The notes below the pieces were generated by a model. That model worked only from the letters and a program-made list of their open reading frames with translations, did not search any database and had not been told where the DNA came from. This document shows, piece after piece, positions 31,085 to 38,528 of a stretch of 64,000 nt of DNA. The translations under genes were made by a program, and so were the position numbers. Position 1 is the stretch's first letter. Every line of letters starts with the position of its first letter. Source of the stretch: Pullichristensenella sp963930055 (GTDB lineage: Bacteria > Bacillota > Clostridia > Christensenellales > Aristaeellaceae); contig CAWVKS010000010.1 of the NCBI GenBank assembly GCA_963930055.1, forward strand, positions 186,001 through 250,000, given 5' to 3'.

Positions 31085-33097
31085 TCAGACGCGCTTGAAC
31101 GCCACCGCCGTGCGGCTGGGGATGTACACCTCGAAGCCCACGCCGCGGCTGGGCACGTTTTTCGCCGTGTACACATAGTCCTCGCTGATGTTGCCGTTGC
31201 CGCCGAAGGCGGGCTCGTCGCTGGTGAACACGGCGCGGTAGTCGCCCTCGCCCAGGGGATGGGTGGGCAGGAAGAAGTCCGTCGGCGACTCGGTGGGGTG
31301 GAAGTTGAACAGATAGATGATGTCGCCCTTGCAGAAGGCCAGCAGCTTGCGCTCCTGGTCGACCCAGAGGTTCACCGCCCCGCGTTTGGAAAGCACGCGG
31401 TACTTGCGGGCGAACTTGAGCATGGCGCGGTCAAAGTCGCGCAGCCAGGCGTACTTGAGCATCTCGTTGTCGCACAAAGACCACTGCCGGCGGGCGTACT
31501 TGTAGCTCCAGCCGTTGCCCTCGCGGGGGAAGTCGATCCACTCGGGGTGGCCGAACTCATTGCCCATGAAGTTCAGATAGCCCTCGCCGGCCAGCACCAG
31601 CGTGATGAAGCGGATCATCTTGTGCAGGGCGATGGCGCGGTCCATGGTGATGGAGTGGTAGTCCTTGTTCATGCCGGTATACATCTCGGCGTCGGCCATG
31701 CGGAAGATGAGCGTCTTGTCGCCCACCAGCGCCTGGTCGTGGCTCTCGCTGTACCCGATGTTCTTTTCCTCCGGGCGGCGCGTGGTCAATTCGTGCCACA
31801 TCTTGCGCATATCCCAGTTTTCATCGCTCTCCTTGAGCGTCTTGATCCAGAAATCGGGCACGCCCATGGACAGGCGGTAATCAAAGCCGATGCCGCCGTA
31901 GCGGATGGGCAGGCACATGCCGGGCATGCCGCTCATGTCCTCGGCGATGGTGACGGCGAAGGGGTTGACCGCGTGGATGAGCTCGTTGGCCAATTGCAGG
32001 TAGGTGACGGCCTCCACGTTGGTATTGAGGCTGAAATAGCGGTCGTAGCTCATAAAGTCCGTGCCCAGCCCGTGGTCGTGGTAGAGCATGGAGGTCACGC
32101 CGTCGAAACGGAAGCCGTCGAAGTGGTATTCCTGCAGCCAGAACTTGAGGTTGGAGAGCAGGAAGTGGATGACCTCGTACTTGCCGTAGTTGAACAATTT
32201 GGTGTCCCACGCCGGGTGGTCCTGGGCGATGAAGTACTGGTCGTCCGTGCCGTCAAAGCGGTTGAGACCCTCGTTGGTGTTCTTGCTGGCGTGGGAATGC
32301 ACCACGTCCAGGAGCACGAACATGCCCATCTCGTGCGCGGTGTTGATGAGATATTTGAGATCCTCGGGGTTCCCGTACCACGAGGAGGCGGCGAAGAAAT
32401 TCGTCACCTGATAGCCAAAGGAGGCGTAGTAAGGGTGCTCCATGATAGCCATGAGCTGTATGGTATTGTAGCCGGCCTCCTGCACGCGGTCGAGTATGCG
32501 GTCGGCAAACTCGCGGTAGGTGCCGACGCTTTCGTCCTCCTGCGCCATGCCCACGTGCGATTCGTAGATGAACAGGGGGCTCAGTTTGCGCTTGCCGTAG
32601 CCGCCGTCCGTCCAGCGGAAGGGGCGGTTCGGCGCCCAGACCTGGCCGTAGAACTCATTGGTCTCGGGGTCGCGCACCACGCGGCGTATGTAGGCGGGGA
32701 TGCGGTCAAACTTCTCGCCGTTTTTCGTCACCTGCACCTTGATGCGCTGGCCGTGCATCAGCGCGTCCTCGCCGGGCAGGACGATCTCCCAGTTGCCGTT
32801 TTCCAGGCGGGTCATGGGGTGGCTTTCGCGGTTCCAGTCGTTGAAATCGCCGATGAGGTGCATCTCGTCCGCGCCCGGCGCCCACTCGCGGTACACCCAG
32901 CCGTCGTCCGTGCGGGCGATGCCGTAGTAGAGGTAGCCGTTGGCAAACGAGGACAGGTCGGCCTTGTCGCCAAGCAGGGCGCGGCGCGTGTCCGCGTGAC
33001 GCTGCATGCGCAGGGCAATATCGCTGTAATACGGCTTGAGCCATGGGTCGATGGTCAGGATCTTGTACTGCGGCTGCTTAGAGGCGCTGCGTTTCAT
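31085..33097 (-). CDS. glgB: 1,4-alpha-glucan branching enzyme, eukaryotic-type GH13_8
   Basis: Cuts alpha-1,4 glucan chains and rejoins them as alpha-1,6 branches in glycogen-like polymers (670 residues). A CBM48-like N-terminal domain (about 55-150) includes REWAPGADEMHLIGDFNDW. The GH13 barrel follows: DVVHSHASKN, FRFDGVTSMLYHDHG (nucleophile Asp332), TIAEDMSGMPG (acid/base Glu386) and SESHDQALVGDK (Asp454). These motifs are closer to eukaryotic GBE1 and the bacterial GH13_8 group than to classical E. coli GlgB. The ATG at 33097 has GGAGGGG upstream. No other glycogen genes are in the window. Confidence 0.92.
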   Translation of the reverse strand: MKRSASKQPQYKILTIDPWLKPYYSDIALRMQRHADTRRALLGDKADLSSFANGYLYYGIARTDDGWVYREWAPGADEMHLIGDFNDWNRESHPMTRLENGNWEIVLPGEDALMHGQRIKVQVTKNGEKFDRIPAYIRRVVRDPETNEFYGQVWAPNRPFRWTDGGYGKRKLSPLFIYESHVGMAQEDESVGTYREFADRILDRVQEAGYNTIQLMAIMEHPYYASFGYQVTNFFAASSWYGNPEDLKYLINTAHEMGMFVLLDVVHSHASKNTNEGLNRFDGTDDQYFIAQDHPAWDTKLFNYGKYEVIHFLLSNLKFWLQEYHFDGFRFDGVTSMLYHDHGLGTDFMSYDRYFSLNTNVEAVTYLQLANELIHAVNPFAVTIAEDMSGMPGMCLPIRYGGIGFDYRLSMGVPDFWIKTLKESDENWDMRKMWHELTTRRPEEKNIGYSESHDQALVGDKTLIFRMADAEMYTGMNKDYHSITMDRAIALHKMIRFITLVLAGEGYLNFMGNEFGHPEWIDFPREGNGWSYKYARRQWSLCDNEMLKYAWLRDFDRAMLKFARKYRVLSKRGAVNLWVDQERKLLAFCKGDIIYLFNFHPTESPTDFFLPTHPLGEGDYRAVFTSDEPAFGGNGNISEDYVYTAKNVPSRGVGFEVYIPSRTAVAFKRV

Positions 33098-33127
33098 GGA
33101 TTCCCCTCCGCAATTCTTTGTAAATCT

Positions 33128-33133
33128 ATTATA
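33128..33133 (-). promoter_or_regulatory. -10 box of the branching enzyme promoter
   Basis: Perfect TATAAT on the minus strand, about 30 nt before the start codon. The -35 match is poor. Confidence 0.5.
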
Positions 33134-33155
33134 CGCGCTCAATGAAAAAACACTA

Positions 33156-33184
33156 TTGAGAATTAGATGGAAATATGTTATAAT
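33156..33184 (+). promoter_or_regulatory. Promoter of the FolT-like gene
   Basis: TTGAGA (33156-33161) and TATAAT (33179-33184), 17-bp spacer, divergent from the branching enzyme gene. Confidence 0.85.
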
Positions 33185-33207
33185 TGCAAACAAAGGGGGT
33201 GTTCCCG

Positions 33208-33792
33208 ATGCAGGAACGATCTGAAACGCATCTCCGCTTTCTTCTTGACGATGTCCGCCTCTCCGTCAAAGCCCTCGCCAGCCTGCGTTCGCAGCTCGCT
33301 CTGGCGATGCTGCTGGCGCTGAGTGTGGTCCTGTCCTACTTTGGCGGGTTCTATCTCACGCAGGACAACAAGATCGCCACCTCCTTTCTGGCCATGGCGC
33401 TGGCGGGCTATCTCTACGGCCCGGTGCCGGCGGCGCTCGTGGGGGCGCTGACGGACCTTATCCAGTACATTCTGCGCCCGGCGGGGCCGTTTTTTCCCGG
33501 ATACATGATTTCAGGCGTCGTCAATGGCTTTTTGTACGGCTTCTGCCTCTATCGCCGCGAAGGCAGAGGGCTGATGGCCGGTATCCCCGTCTCAAAGCTT
33601 CTGGTCAACGCTCTGGTCAACATCGGTCTCAATACGCTGTGGCTGCATGTGCTCTATGGCACGCCGTATCTGGTACTCTTACCGCCGCGCGCGCTCAAAA
33701 ACGCGCTGCTCTACCCGGTGGAGGTGGCGCTGCTCTACGTGGTCATCCCCTTCGCCGCCAAAAACAAAGACCGCCTGCTTCGCGGTAGGTGA
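33208..33792 (+). CDS. ECF transporter S component, folate family (FolT-like)
   Basis: Substrate-binding membrane subunit of an energy-coupling-factor vitamin transporter (194 residues, about six TM helices). Family landmarks are SVVLSYFGGFYL, the glycine-rich LAGYLYGPVPAALVGALTDL and the FFPGYMISGVVNGFLYGF segment. Such proteins use a shared EcfA/EcfA'/EcfT module encoded elsewhere, and none is in this window. ATG 33208 has GGGGGTG upstream. Folate as substrate is inferred from the family. The pathway gene folD lies about 8 kb downstream. Confidence 0.8.
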   Translation: MQERSETHLRFLLDDVRLSVKALASLRSQLALAMLLALSVVLSYFGGFYLTQDNKIATSFLAMALAGYLYGPVPAALVGALTDLIQYILRPAGPFFPGYMISGVVNGFLYGFCLYRREGRGLMAGIPVSKLLVNALVNIGLNTLWLHVLYGTPYLVLLPPRALKNALLYPVEVALLYVVIPFAAKNKDRLLRGR

Positions 33793-33828
33793 ACAGGCCC
33801 TTTCTGCGCCCCCTTTGCGGGGCGCTCA

Positions 33829-34277
33829 GAGCGCTGACAAAGCCCACAACCGCAAAAATCGCCCTGATATATGGAAAAATCGGGTGCGATTTTTGCTTCC
33901 TGCGTCAGCCGCACTTGCATCCTGCGGTCACTTACGTCCATGTAAGCTCCCTTGGATGCAAGTTTGCTTTCTTGGCTTGCGGGCTTTTTCAACGCTCTGA
34001 CAGTCTGCCCACTTTGTCAACATCCTGCCCCGCCGGGCGCGTCCCGGCGGGGCAGAGCGCTGACAAAGCCTACAACCGCAAAAATCGCTCTGATATACAA
34101 AAAATCAGAAGCGATTTTTGCTTCCTACGTCAGCTGCACTTGCATCCTGCGGTCACTTACGTCTAAGTAAGCTCCCTTGGCTGCAAGTACAGCTTCCTTG
34201 GCTTGCAGGCTTTCTCAACGCTCTGCCAGTCTGTTGACTTTGTCAACATCCTGCCCCGCCGGGCGCGTCCCGGCGGG
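33829..34277 (+). repeat. Two tandem copies of a 226-bp structured intergenic repeat
   Basis: This fills the 545-bp gap between the FolT-like gene and spoIIIAA. Copy 1 starts at 33829 and copy 2 at 34055 (period 226), ending near 34277. Each unit can fold into a 17-position outer helix (33829-33845 with 33981-33997; 34055-34071 with 34207-34223) enclosing two hairpins. One is GCAAAAATCGC/GCGATTTTTGC (33852-33896; 34078-34121). The other is ACTTGCATCC/GGATGCAAGT with an inner CTTAC/GTAAG helix (33913-33963 in copy 1). A GC-rich terminator-like stem (CCCCGCCGGG type) ends each unit. No protein-coding potential is apparent. It may be a dispersed palindromic element or a structured RNA. Confidence 0.75.
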
Positions 34278-34337
34278 TGTTTGCGTTTTGGGATAAGCCC
34301 GGGCTTGGCCTCATATATTCGCTGTGGGAGGTGCGAA

Positions 34338-35210
34338 ATGGAAGCCTTGGAGAACATCTGCGCCTGTCTGCCCGGGGAGATCGCCTGCGCTGTGCGGCAG
34401 CGCGCGGACGGCCTTACCGAACTGCGCCTGCGCCCCGGCGGCCGCCCGCAGCTCTGCTTTGCCGGCGGCGACGCGCTGCTTGACGGGCCGCTTGCGCCGG
34501 AGGCGTTTCGGAAGATCGCCGCGCGCATGCTCGAATACAGCCTCTACGCCTGGGAGGACGAGCTCAAGCAGGGCTTTTTTACGCTCCCCGGCGGCTCGCG
34601 CGTGGGCGTGTGCGGCCGCTACGCCGTGGAAAACGGGCGCATCGGCGCGCTGGCCTATATAAGCGCCCTGTGCGTGCGCGTGGCGCGCGAGGTGCGCGGC
34701 GCGGGGGAGGGGCTGGCCGCGGCCATGCTCGAGGGCGGCGGCCTGAAAAGCGTCCTGCTCGTCTCGCGCCCCGGCATGGGCAAGACAACGCTGTTGCGCG
34801 ACGCGGCGCGACTTTTGTCCCTTGCGGGGCGCACCGTGGCGCTGGCCGACGAGCGCGGGGAACTGGCCGCCTGCCGCGCCGGCGTGCCCACGCTGGACGT
34901 GGGCGAGCGCACGGACGTGATGGACATGTGCCCCAAGCGCCTCGCCATCGCCCACATGGTGCGCGCCCTCAGGCCGGACGTGGTGGTGACCGACGAGGTG
35001 GGCGGCCAGGAGGACGCCGCCGCCGTGCTCGACGCCCGCCGCTGCGGCGCGGCGGTGCTGGCCAGCGCCCACGCCGCCAGCGTCGAGGAGGCCGCGCGCC
35101 GCCCGGCGCTTTCCGGGATGCTTGCCATGGGGGCGTTCGACCTGGTGGCGCGCATCGACGGCGGCCTCGGGCGCATCGCCTCCCTGGAGGCGTGGAGGGG
35201 GAGCGCGTGA
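34338..35210 (+). CDS. spoIIIAA: Stage III sporulation protein AA (ATPase)
   Basis: Secretion-type ATPase that energises the SpoIIIA-SpoIIQ feeding-tube complex from the mother-cell side during engulfment (290 residues). The Walker A motif is SRPGMGKTT (about 143-151), and Walker B is VVVTDEVG (about 215-222). LADERGELAACR and GERTDVMDMCPK are SpoIIIAA landmarks. ATG 34338 has GGGAGGTG upstream. It is the first gene of the eight-gene operon, and the next gene overlaps it by 4 nt. Control by the mother-cell sigma factor is expected from B. subtilis; I did not find a convincing sigma-E promoter. Confidence 0.95.
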   Translation: MEALENICACLPGEIACAVRQRADGLTELRLRPGGRPQLCFAGGDALLDGPLAPEAFRKIAARMLEYSLYAWEDELKQGFFTLPGGSRVGVCGRYAVENGRIGALAYISALCVRVAREVRGAGEGLAAAMLEGGGLKSVLLVSRPGMGKTTLLRDAARLLSLAGRTVALADERGELAACRAGVPTLDVGERTDVMDMCPKRLAIAHMVRALRPDVVVTDEVGGQEDAAAVLDARRCGAAVLASAHAASVEEAARRPALSGMLAMGAFDLVARIDGGLGRIASLEAWRGSA

Positions 35211-35707
35211 GGACGCTCCTGGCGCTTTTGGCGGCGCTGGGCGCGGCGCTGGTGGGACGCAGCCTCGCCGCCGCCTGCGCGCGGCGGGGGCGCACATTGC
35301 GACAGACGATGGACGCCCTGCAGCATCTGCGCATCGAGATGCTGGAGTGCCGCCTGCCCCTGCACGCCGCCCTTTCCCATGCCCGCGCGGACGTATTGCG
35401 CCGCGTGGGGGAGCGCGTGGCGGCGGGCGAGGGCGCGGCGGAGGCATGGCGGGCGCTGTTGCCCGCGCTGGAAAGGCGCGGCGGGGCGCTCGACAGCCTT
35501 ACGCGGGAGGACATATCCGCGCTTACGGCCTTTTTCGACGGCCTGGGCGCGGGCGCGCGCGCCGGGCAGGAGGCGCTGTTCCAAACCGCGCTGCGCGAAT
35601 TGGGACGCCTGGAGGCGGAAGCCGCCCAAAACGGCGTGGAAAAGGGCAGGCTCTACGCTACGCTCGGCCTGCTCGGCGGCCTGATGCTGGCCGTCGCCTT
35701 CATCTGA
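35207..35707 (+). CDS. spoIIIAB: Stage III sporulation protein AB
   Basis: Membrane protein related to type II secretion GspF platform proteins (166 residues). A TM helix lies at the N-terminus (TLLALLAALGAALVG) and another at the C-terminus (LGLLGGLMLAVAFI). The helical domain between includes LRQTMDALQHLRIEMLECR, the usual SpoIIIAB signature. The start is GTG 35207, overlapping the spoIIIAA stop (GTGA), so translation is coupled. Confidence 0.92.
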   Translation: MRTLLALLAALGAALVGRSLAAACARRGRTLRQTMDALQHLRIEMLECRLPLHAALSHARADVLRRVGERVAAGEGAAEAWRALLPALERRGGALDSLTREDISALTAFFDGLGAGARAGQEALFQTALRELGRLEAEAAQNGVEKGRLYATLGLLGGLMLAVAFI

Positions 35708-35742
35708 GCGCCGCAGGCCATCCCGGGACAGGAGGAACGCGC

Positions 35743-35940
35743 ATGGATATGGACTTCGTATTCCGCATCGCCGGCATCGGCATACTCACTTCGGTCATCG
35801 GCATCGTGCTCACCCGCGCCGGACGCGAGGACGTGGCCATGCTCACGACACTCTCGGGGCTGGTGGTGGTGCTGCTGATGGTGGTCAACATGCTGGCGGG
35901 ATTTTTCGACAGCGTGCGCGCCGTGTTCCAGCTCTCCTGA
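35743..35940 (+). CDS. spoIIIAC: Stage III sporulation protein AC
   Basis: Short two-TM membrane protein (65 residues, the normal size) of the feeding-tube channel. It begins MDMDFVFRIAGIGILTSVIG and has a second helix, LSGLVVVLLMVVNMLAGFF. The start has GGAGGAACGCGC upstream, and its stop overlaps the spoIIIAD start by 1 nt. Confidence 0.93.
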   Translation: MDMDFVFRIAGIGILTSVIGIVLTRAGREDVAMLTTLSGLVVVLLMVVNMLAGFFDSVRAVFQLS

Positions 35941-36323
35941 TGGAGGCGGTGCGCGTTGCGCTTTTGCTGGTGGCGGCGGCGCTGGCCTGCGCGGCCATGC
36001 GCGCGCAAAGGCCGGAACTGGCGGCGGGCGTGGCGCTGGCGGCGGGCGCGGCGGCGCTCAGCATGCTGCTGCCCGGCCTGCGCGAGGCGGCCTCGGCGCT
36101 CGCGCTCTTTGCCGACGCCTCGGGGCTGGACGGCGGCGCGGCGCTGATCCTGCGCGCCACGGGCGTGTCCCTGATCGCCGAATTCGCCGTGCACATCTGT
36201 GAGGACGCGGGCGAAAAGGCGCTGGCCAGCCGCGTGGAGCTGGCGGTGCGCGTGACGCTCTTTGCCATGGCCGCGCCGCTTTTGACGGACGTGGTGGCCG
36301 CGGTCACGGAGGCGCTTGCGTGA
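35940..36323 (+). CDS. spoIIIAD: Stage III sporulation protein AD
   Basis: Membrane protein of the channel (127 residues), with about four hydrophobic helices. The conserved C-terminal half is LIAEFAVHICEDAGEKALASRVEL, followed by the final TM. The start overlaps the spoIIIAC stop (TGATG), and the end overlaps spoIIIAE by 4 nt. The N-terminus is unusually Ala-rich, as are many proteins in this high-GC genome. Confidence 0.92.
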   Translation: MEAVRVALLLVAAALACAAMRAQRPELAAGVALAAGAAALSMLLPGLREAASALALFADASGLDGGAALILRATGVSLIAEFAVHICEDAGEKALASRVELAVRVTLFAMAAPLLTDVVAAVTEALA

Positions 36324-37426
36324 GGCGCGCGCTGGCCGCGCTGGCCGTTTTCCTGCTCCTCTGCCTGCCGGCGCGCGCGGAGGGGGACGTGGGCGCCGTC
36401 CTGGACGCGCTTGACCTGCGTGGCTTTGAAGAAGCCGTGGAGGAGACGGGCGTCGATGTGCGCGATATGATCCTCTCCATCGCCTCCGGGGAAGATGCGT
36501 GGGAGCTTTCGGACGTGCTTTCCCGCCTGCGCGACGCCTTTTTTGAGGAATTCCGCCGCGCCGCCTCCCTTGTCGCCGCGCTGCTTGCCCCGGCGCTTTT
36601 CAGCGCCGTCGCCCGGCAGCTGGCGGGGGAGGGCAGGAGCGCGGGGGCGGTCGCCCAGCTCTGCTGCCTTGCCTGCGCCGCGCAACTCATCGCCTGGTTT
36701 TTGCGCCTGACGGCGGAGGCGGGGGAACTCATCGCCCGGGTCGCCCGTCTCGCCGACGGCGTGTTCCCGGTGCTGGCCTCACTTTTGTCGCTTGCCGGGG
36801 CCACCGCCTCGGCGGCGATGGTCACGCCCCTCTCGGCGCTGGCGGGCAACGCCTTTTCGCGCGTCCTTGCCGATGTGGGGCTCAAAATGTGCGCCATCGC
36901 CGCGGCGTTGGCGGCGGCGGGGCACATCAGCCCGCGCCTGCGGCTGGACAGGCTTTTCCATCTCGTCCGCTCGGCGGTCAACTGGACGGCGGGCGTCCTG
37001 ATGACGGGCTTCCTCGGCCTTTCGGCGGTGCGCGCGCTCCTTGGCACGGGCTACGATTCCGCCGCCGTGCGCACGGCCCGCTATGCGGTGGACAACCTGC
37101 TGCCCGTGGTCGGCGGCGAGGTGGCCAACACCATGGACGCGCTGGTTTCCAGCGTGCTGCTGGTCAAAAACGCCGCCGGGGCGACGGGGCTTTTCGCCCT
37201 GCTGCTCATGTGCGCGCGACCGCTTCTTGCGCTGACGGCGGCGCTTTTCGCCCTGCGGCTGGCCTCGGCGCTGCTGGAGCCGGTGGCGGAGGAAGGGCTG
37301 ATCGCCCTCGCGGACAAATTTTCGCAGGTGGCGGGCATGCTGCTGGTGCTGTGCGTCTCCGCCGCGGTGATCCTCACGCTGCTCCTGGGCGGCACGCTCA
37401 CCGCCGGGCAGGGCGTGGTAAGGTAG
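36320..37426 (+). CDS. spoIIIAE: Stage III sporulation protein AE
   Basis: Largest membrane subunit of the SpoIIIA complex (368 residues). It has a cleavable-type signal (RRALAALAVFLLLCLPARAEG), an extracellular helical segment, then about seven TM helices. SLLSLAGATASAAMVTPL and NLLPVVGGEVANTMDALVSS are typical SpoIIIAE motifs. It starts at GTG 36320, coupled to spoIIIAD. Confidence 0.93.
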   Translation: MRRALAALAVFLLLCLPARAEGDVGAVLDALDLRGFEEAVEETGVDVRDMILSIASGEDAWELSDVLSRLRDAFFEEFRRAASLVAALLAPALFSAVARQLAGEGRSAGAVAQLCCLACAAQLIAWFLRLTAEAGELIARVARLADGVFPVLASLLSLAGATASAAMVTPLSALAGNAFSRVLADVGLKMCAIAAALAAAGHISPRLRLDRLFHLVRSAVNWTAGVLMTGFLGLSAVRALLGTGYDSAAVRTARYAVDNLLPVVGGEVANTMDALVSSVLLVKNAAGATGLFALLLMCARPLLALTAALFALRLASALLEPVAEEGLIALADKFSQVAGMLLVLCVSAAVILTLLLGGTLTAGQGVVR

Positions 37427-37437
37427 GAGGGGTGCAA

Positions 37438-37605
37438 ATGGCGCTTCTTGCGCGGGCGGCGGCAGAGCTCACGGCGCTGTGCGTCCTTTCAGCGGCGGTG
37501 GAACTGCTTCTGGGCGAAGGCGCGGAGAAGCGCGGCGTGCGCTTCCTGCTCGGCCTGATGGCGCTGCTGGCCATTGCGCGCGCGGCGGGGGCGCTGTTTT
37601 CGTGA
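37438..37605 (+). CDS. spoIIIAF: Stage III sporulation protein AF, very short form
   Basis: Only 55 residues, where typical SpoIIIAF proteins are about 150-200. It comprises two hydrophobic segments (LTALCVLSAAVELLLG and FLLGLMALLAIARAAGALF), equivalent to the N-terminal TM hairpin. The soluble ring-building domain of normal SpoIIIAF is absent. Position between AE and AG, the GGAGGGG site upstream of ATG 37438 and the stop overlapping the AG start support it as a real gene. I saw no leftover C-terminal domain in other frames. Confidence 0.8.
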   Translation: MALLARAAAELTALCVLSAAVELLLGEGAEKRGVRFLLGLMALLAIARAAGALFS

Positions 37606-38054
37606 TGGGCGCGTGGCGGGGCCTGAAGGAGAAACTGCGCGGCGCGCGGGGGTTGGAGTGGCTGTTGCTGCTTGTGGCCGTGTGCGTGGCGGCGCTGGCG
37701 CTCACCCACGGGGGCGGCGACGGCGGCGCGGCGAAGCCCACGGAATTGGAAGCGCGCCTGGAGCGCGTGCTCTCGGCGGTGGAGGGCGCGGGCGATGTGC
37801 GCGCCATGGTCACGGAGGAGGGTGGGGCGGTTTCCGGCGTGGTCATCGTCGCCGCCGGCGCGGAGGACATCAGCGTGCGCCTTTCGCTGATGCAGGCGGC
37901 GCGCGCCCTGCTGGGTATCGGGCTTGACCAGATCGAAGTCATTCAGATGCGGAGGGATGCGCGTGCGCAGACGGTGGTTTTGGATATCCTGTATCTTTGT
38001 GCTCCTCGCGGCGGGGGCGGCGCTCCTCTGCTCGCAATTGCCGGGACGGCCTGA
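37605..38054 (+). CDS. spoIIIAG: Stage III sporulation protein AG
   Basis: Single-pass membrane protein that forms a large ring in the intermembrane space (149 residues). A TM helix (about 17-35, LEWLLLLVAVCVAALAL) is followed by the ring-building region ELEARLERVLSAVEGAGDVRAMV, VVIVAAGAED and LMQAARALLGIGLDQIEVIQM. The family normally ends soon after this last strand. Here the frame continues for about 30 more residues, across the start of spoIIIAH (98-nt overlap). ATG 37605 overlaps the spoIIIAF stop. Confidence 0.87.
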   Translation: MGAWRGLKEKLRGARGLEWLLLLVAVCVAALALTHGGGDGGAAKPTELEARLERVLSAVEGAGDVRAMVTEEGGAVSGVVIVAAGAEDISVRLSLMQAARALLGIGLDQIEVIQMRRDARAQTVVLDILYLCAPRGGGGAPLLAIAGTA

Positions 38055-38463
38055 AAGTCTGCCGGCGGCGGGCCTGCCCGCGGAAACGCCGACGCCGTCC
38101 GCCACGCCGGCGGCAGGGGACCCGCTTGAGGATTTCCGCCTGGAGCGCGAACAGCTGCGCAGCATGCAGACCGCGCAATTAAACGACATCATCCACGACG
38201 GCGAGACCGACGGGCAGACCCGCGCCCTCGCCCAGCGCACGCTCCTTGACCTCATGGCCTGGGCCGAGCAGGAAACGACCATCGAAGGTGTTTTGCGCGC
38301 CCGCGGCTACGCCGACTGCGTGGCCACCATCCACGAGGACACGGCCAACATACTTGTGCGCGCCGAAGCCCTCACCCGGCAGGAGACGGCGGTCATCCTC
38401 GAACTGGTCCTGCGGGAAACGGATGTTGACAGCGGCAATGTCAAGATCATTCCAATAAATTAA
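37957..38463 (+). CDS. spoIIIAH: Stage III sporulation protein AH
   Basis: Mother-cell membrane protein that binds forespore SpoIIQ across the septum (168 residues). A TM helix at about 7-25 (WISCIFVLLAAGAALL) is followed by a Pro/Thr linker (ETPTPSATPA). The YscJ/FliF-like domain includes ALAQRTLLDLMAWAEQE, VLRARGYADCVATIHEDTANIL and ETAVILELVLRETDV. ATG 37957 has GGAGGG immediately upstream. It is the last gene of the operon. No spoIIQ is in the window, as expected, since it is usually elsewhere. Confidence 0.92.
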   Translation: MRVRRRWFWISCIFVLLAAGAALLCSQLPGRPESLPAAGLPAETPTPSATPAAGDPLEDFRLEREQLRSMQTAQLNDIIHDGETDGQTRALAQRTLLDLMAWAEQETTIEGVLRARGYADCVATIHEDTANILVRAEALTRQETAVILELVLRETDVDSGNVKIIPIN

Positions 38464-38473
38464 AGCAAACCAT

Positions 38474-38502
38474 TTGCCAGCGGCGCTTTTTTCTGCTATA
38501 AT
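38474..38502 (+). promoter_or_regulatory. Promoter of asp23-amaP
   Basis: TTGCCA (38474-38479) and TATAAT (38497-38502), 17-bp spacer, directly after the spoIIIA operon. Confidence 0.8.
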
Positions 38503-38528
38503 GGTGGAAGATAAAGGAGGTCTGCGAT

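Noticed and set aside
31085..33097. Horizontal transfer of the eukaryotic-type branching enzyme
   Set aside because: The GH13_8 type is widespread in bacteria, and base composition here matches the neighbours. Sequence alone gives no sign of recent transfer.
34021..34050. GC-rich stem in repeat copy 1 as a plain terminator of the FolT-like gene
   Set aside because: It can form a stem, but no T run follows, it lies more than 200 bp after the gene, and it recurs in copy 2. It is better described as part of the repeat unit.
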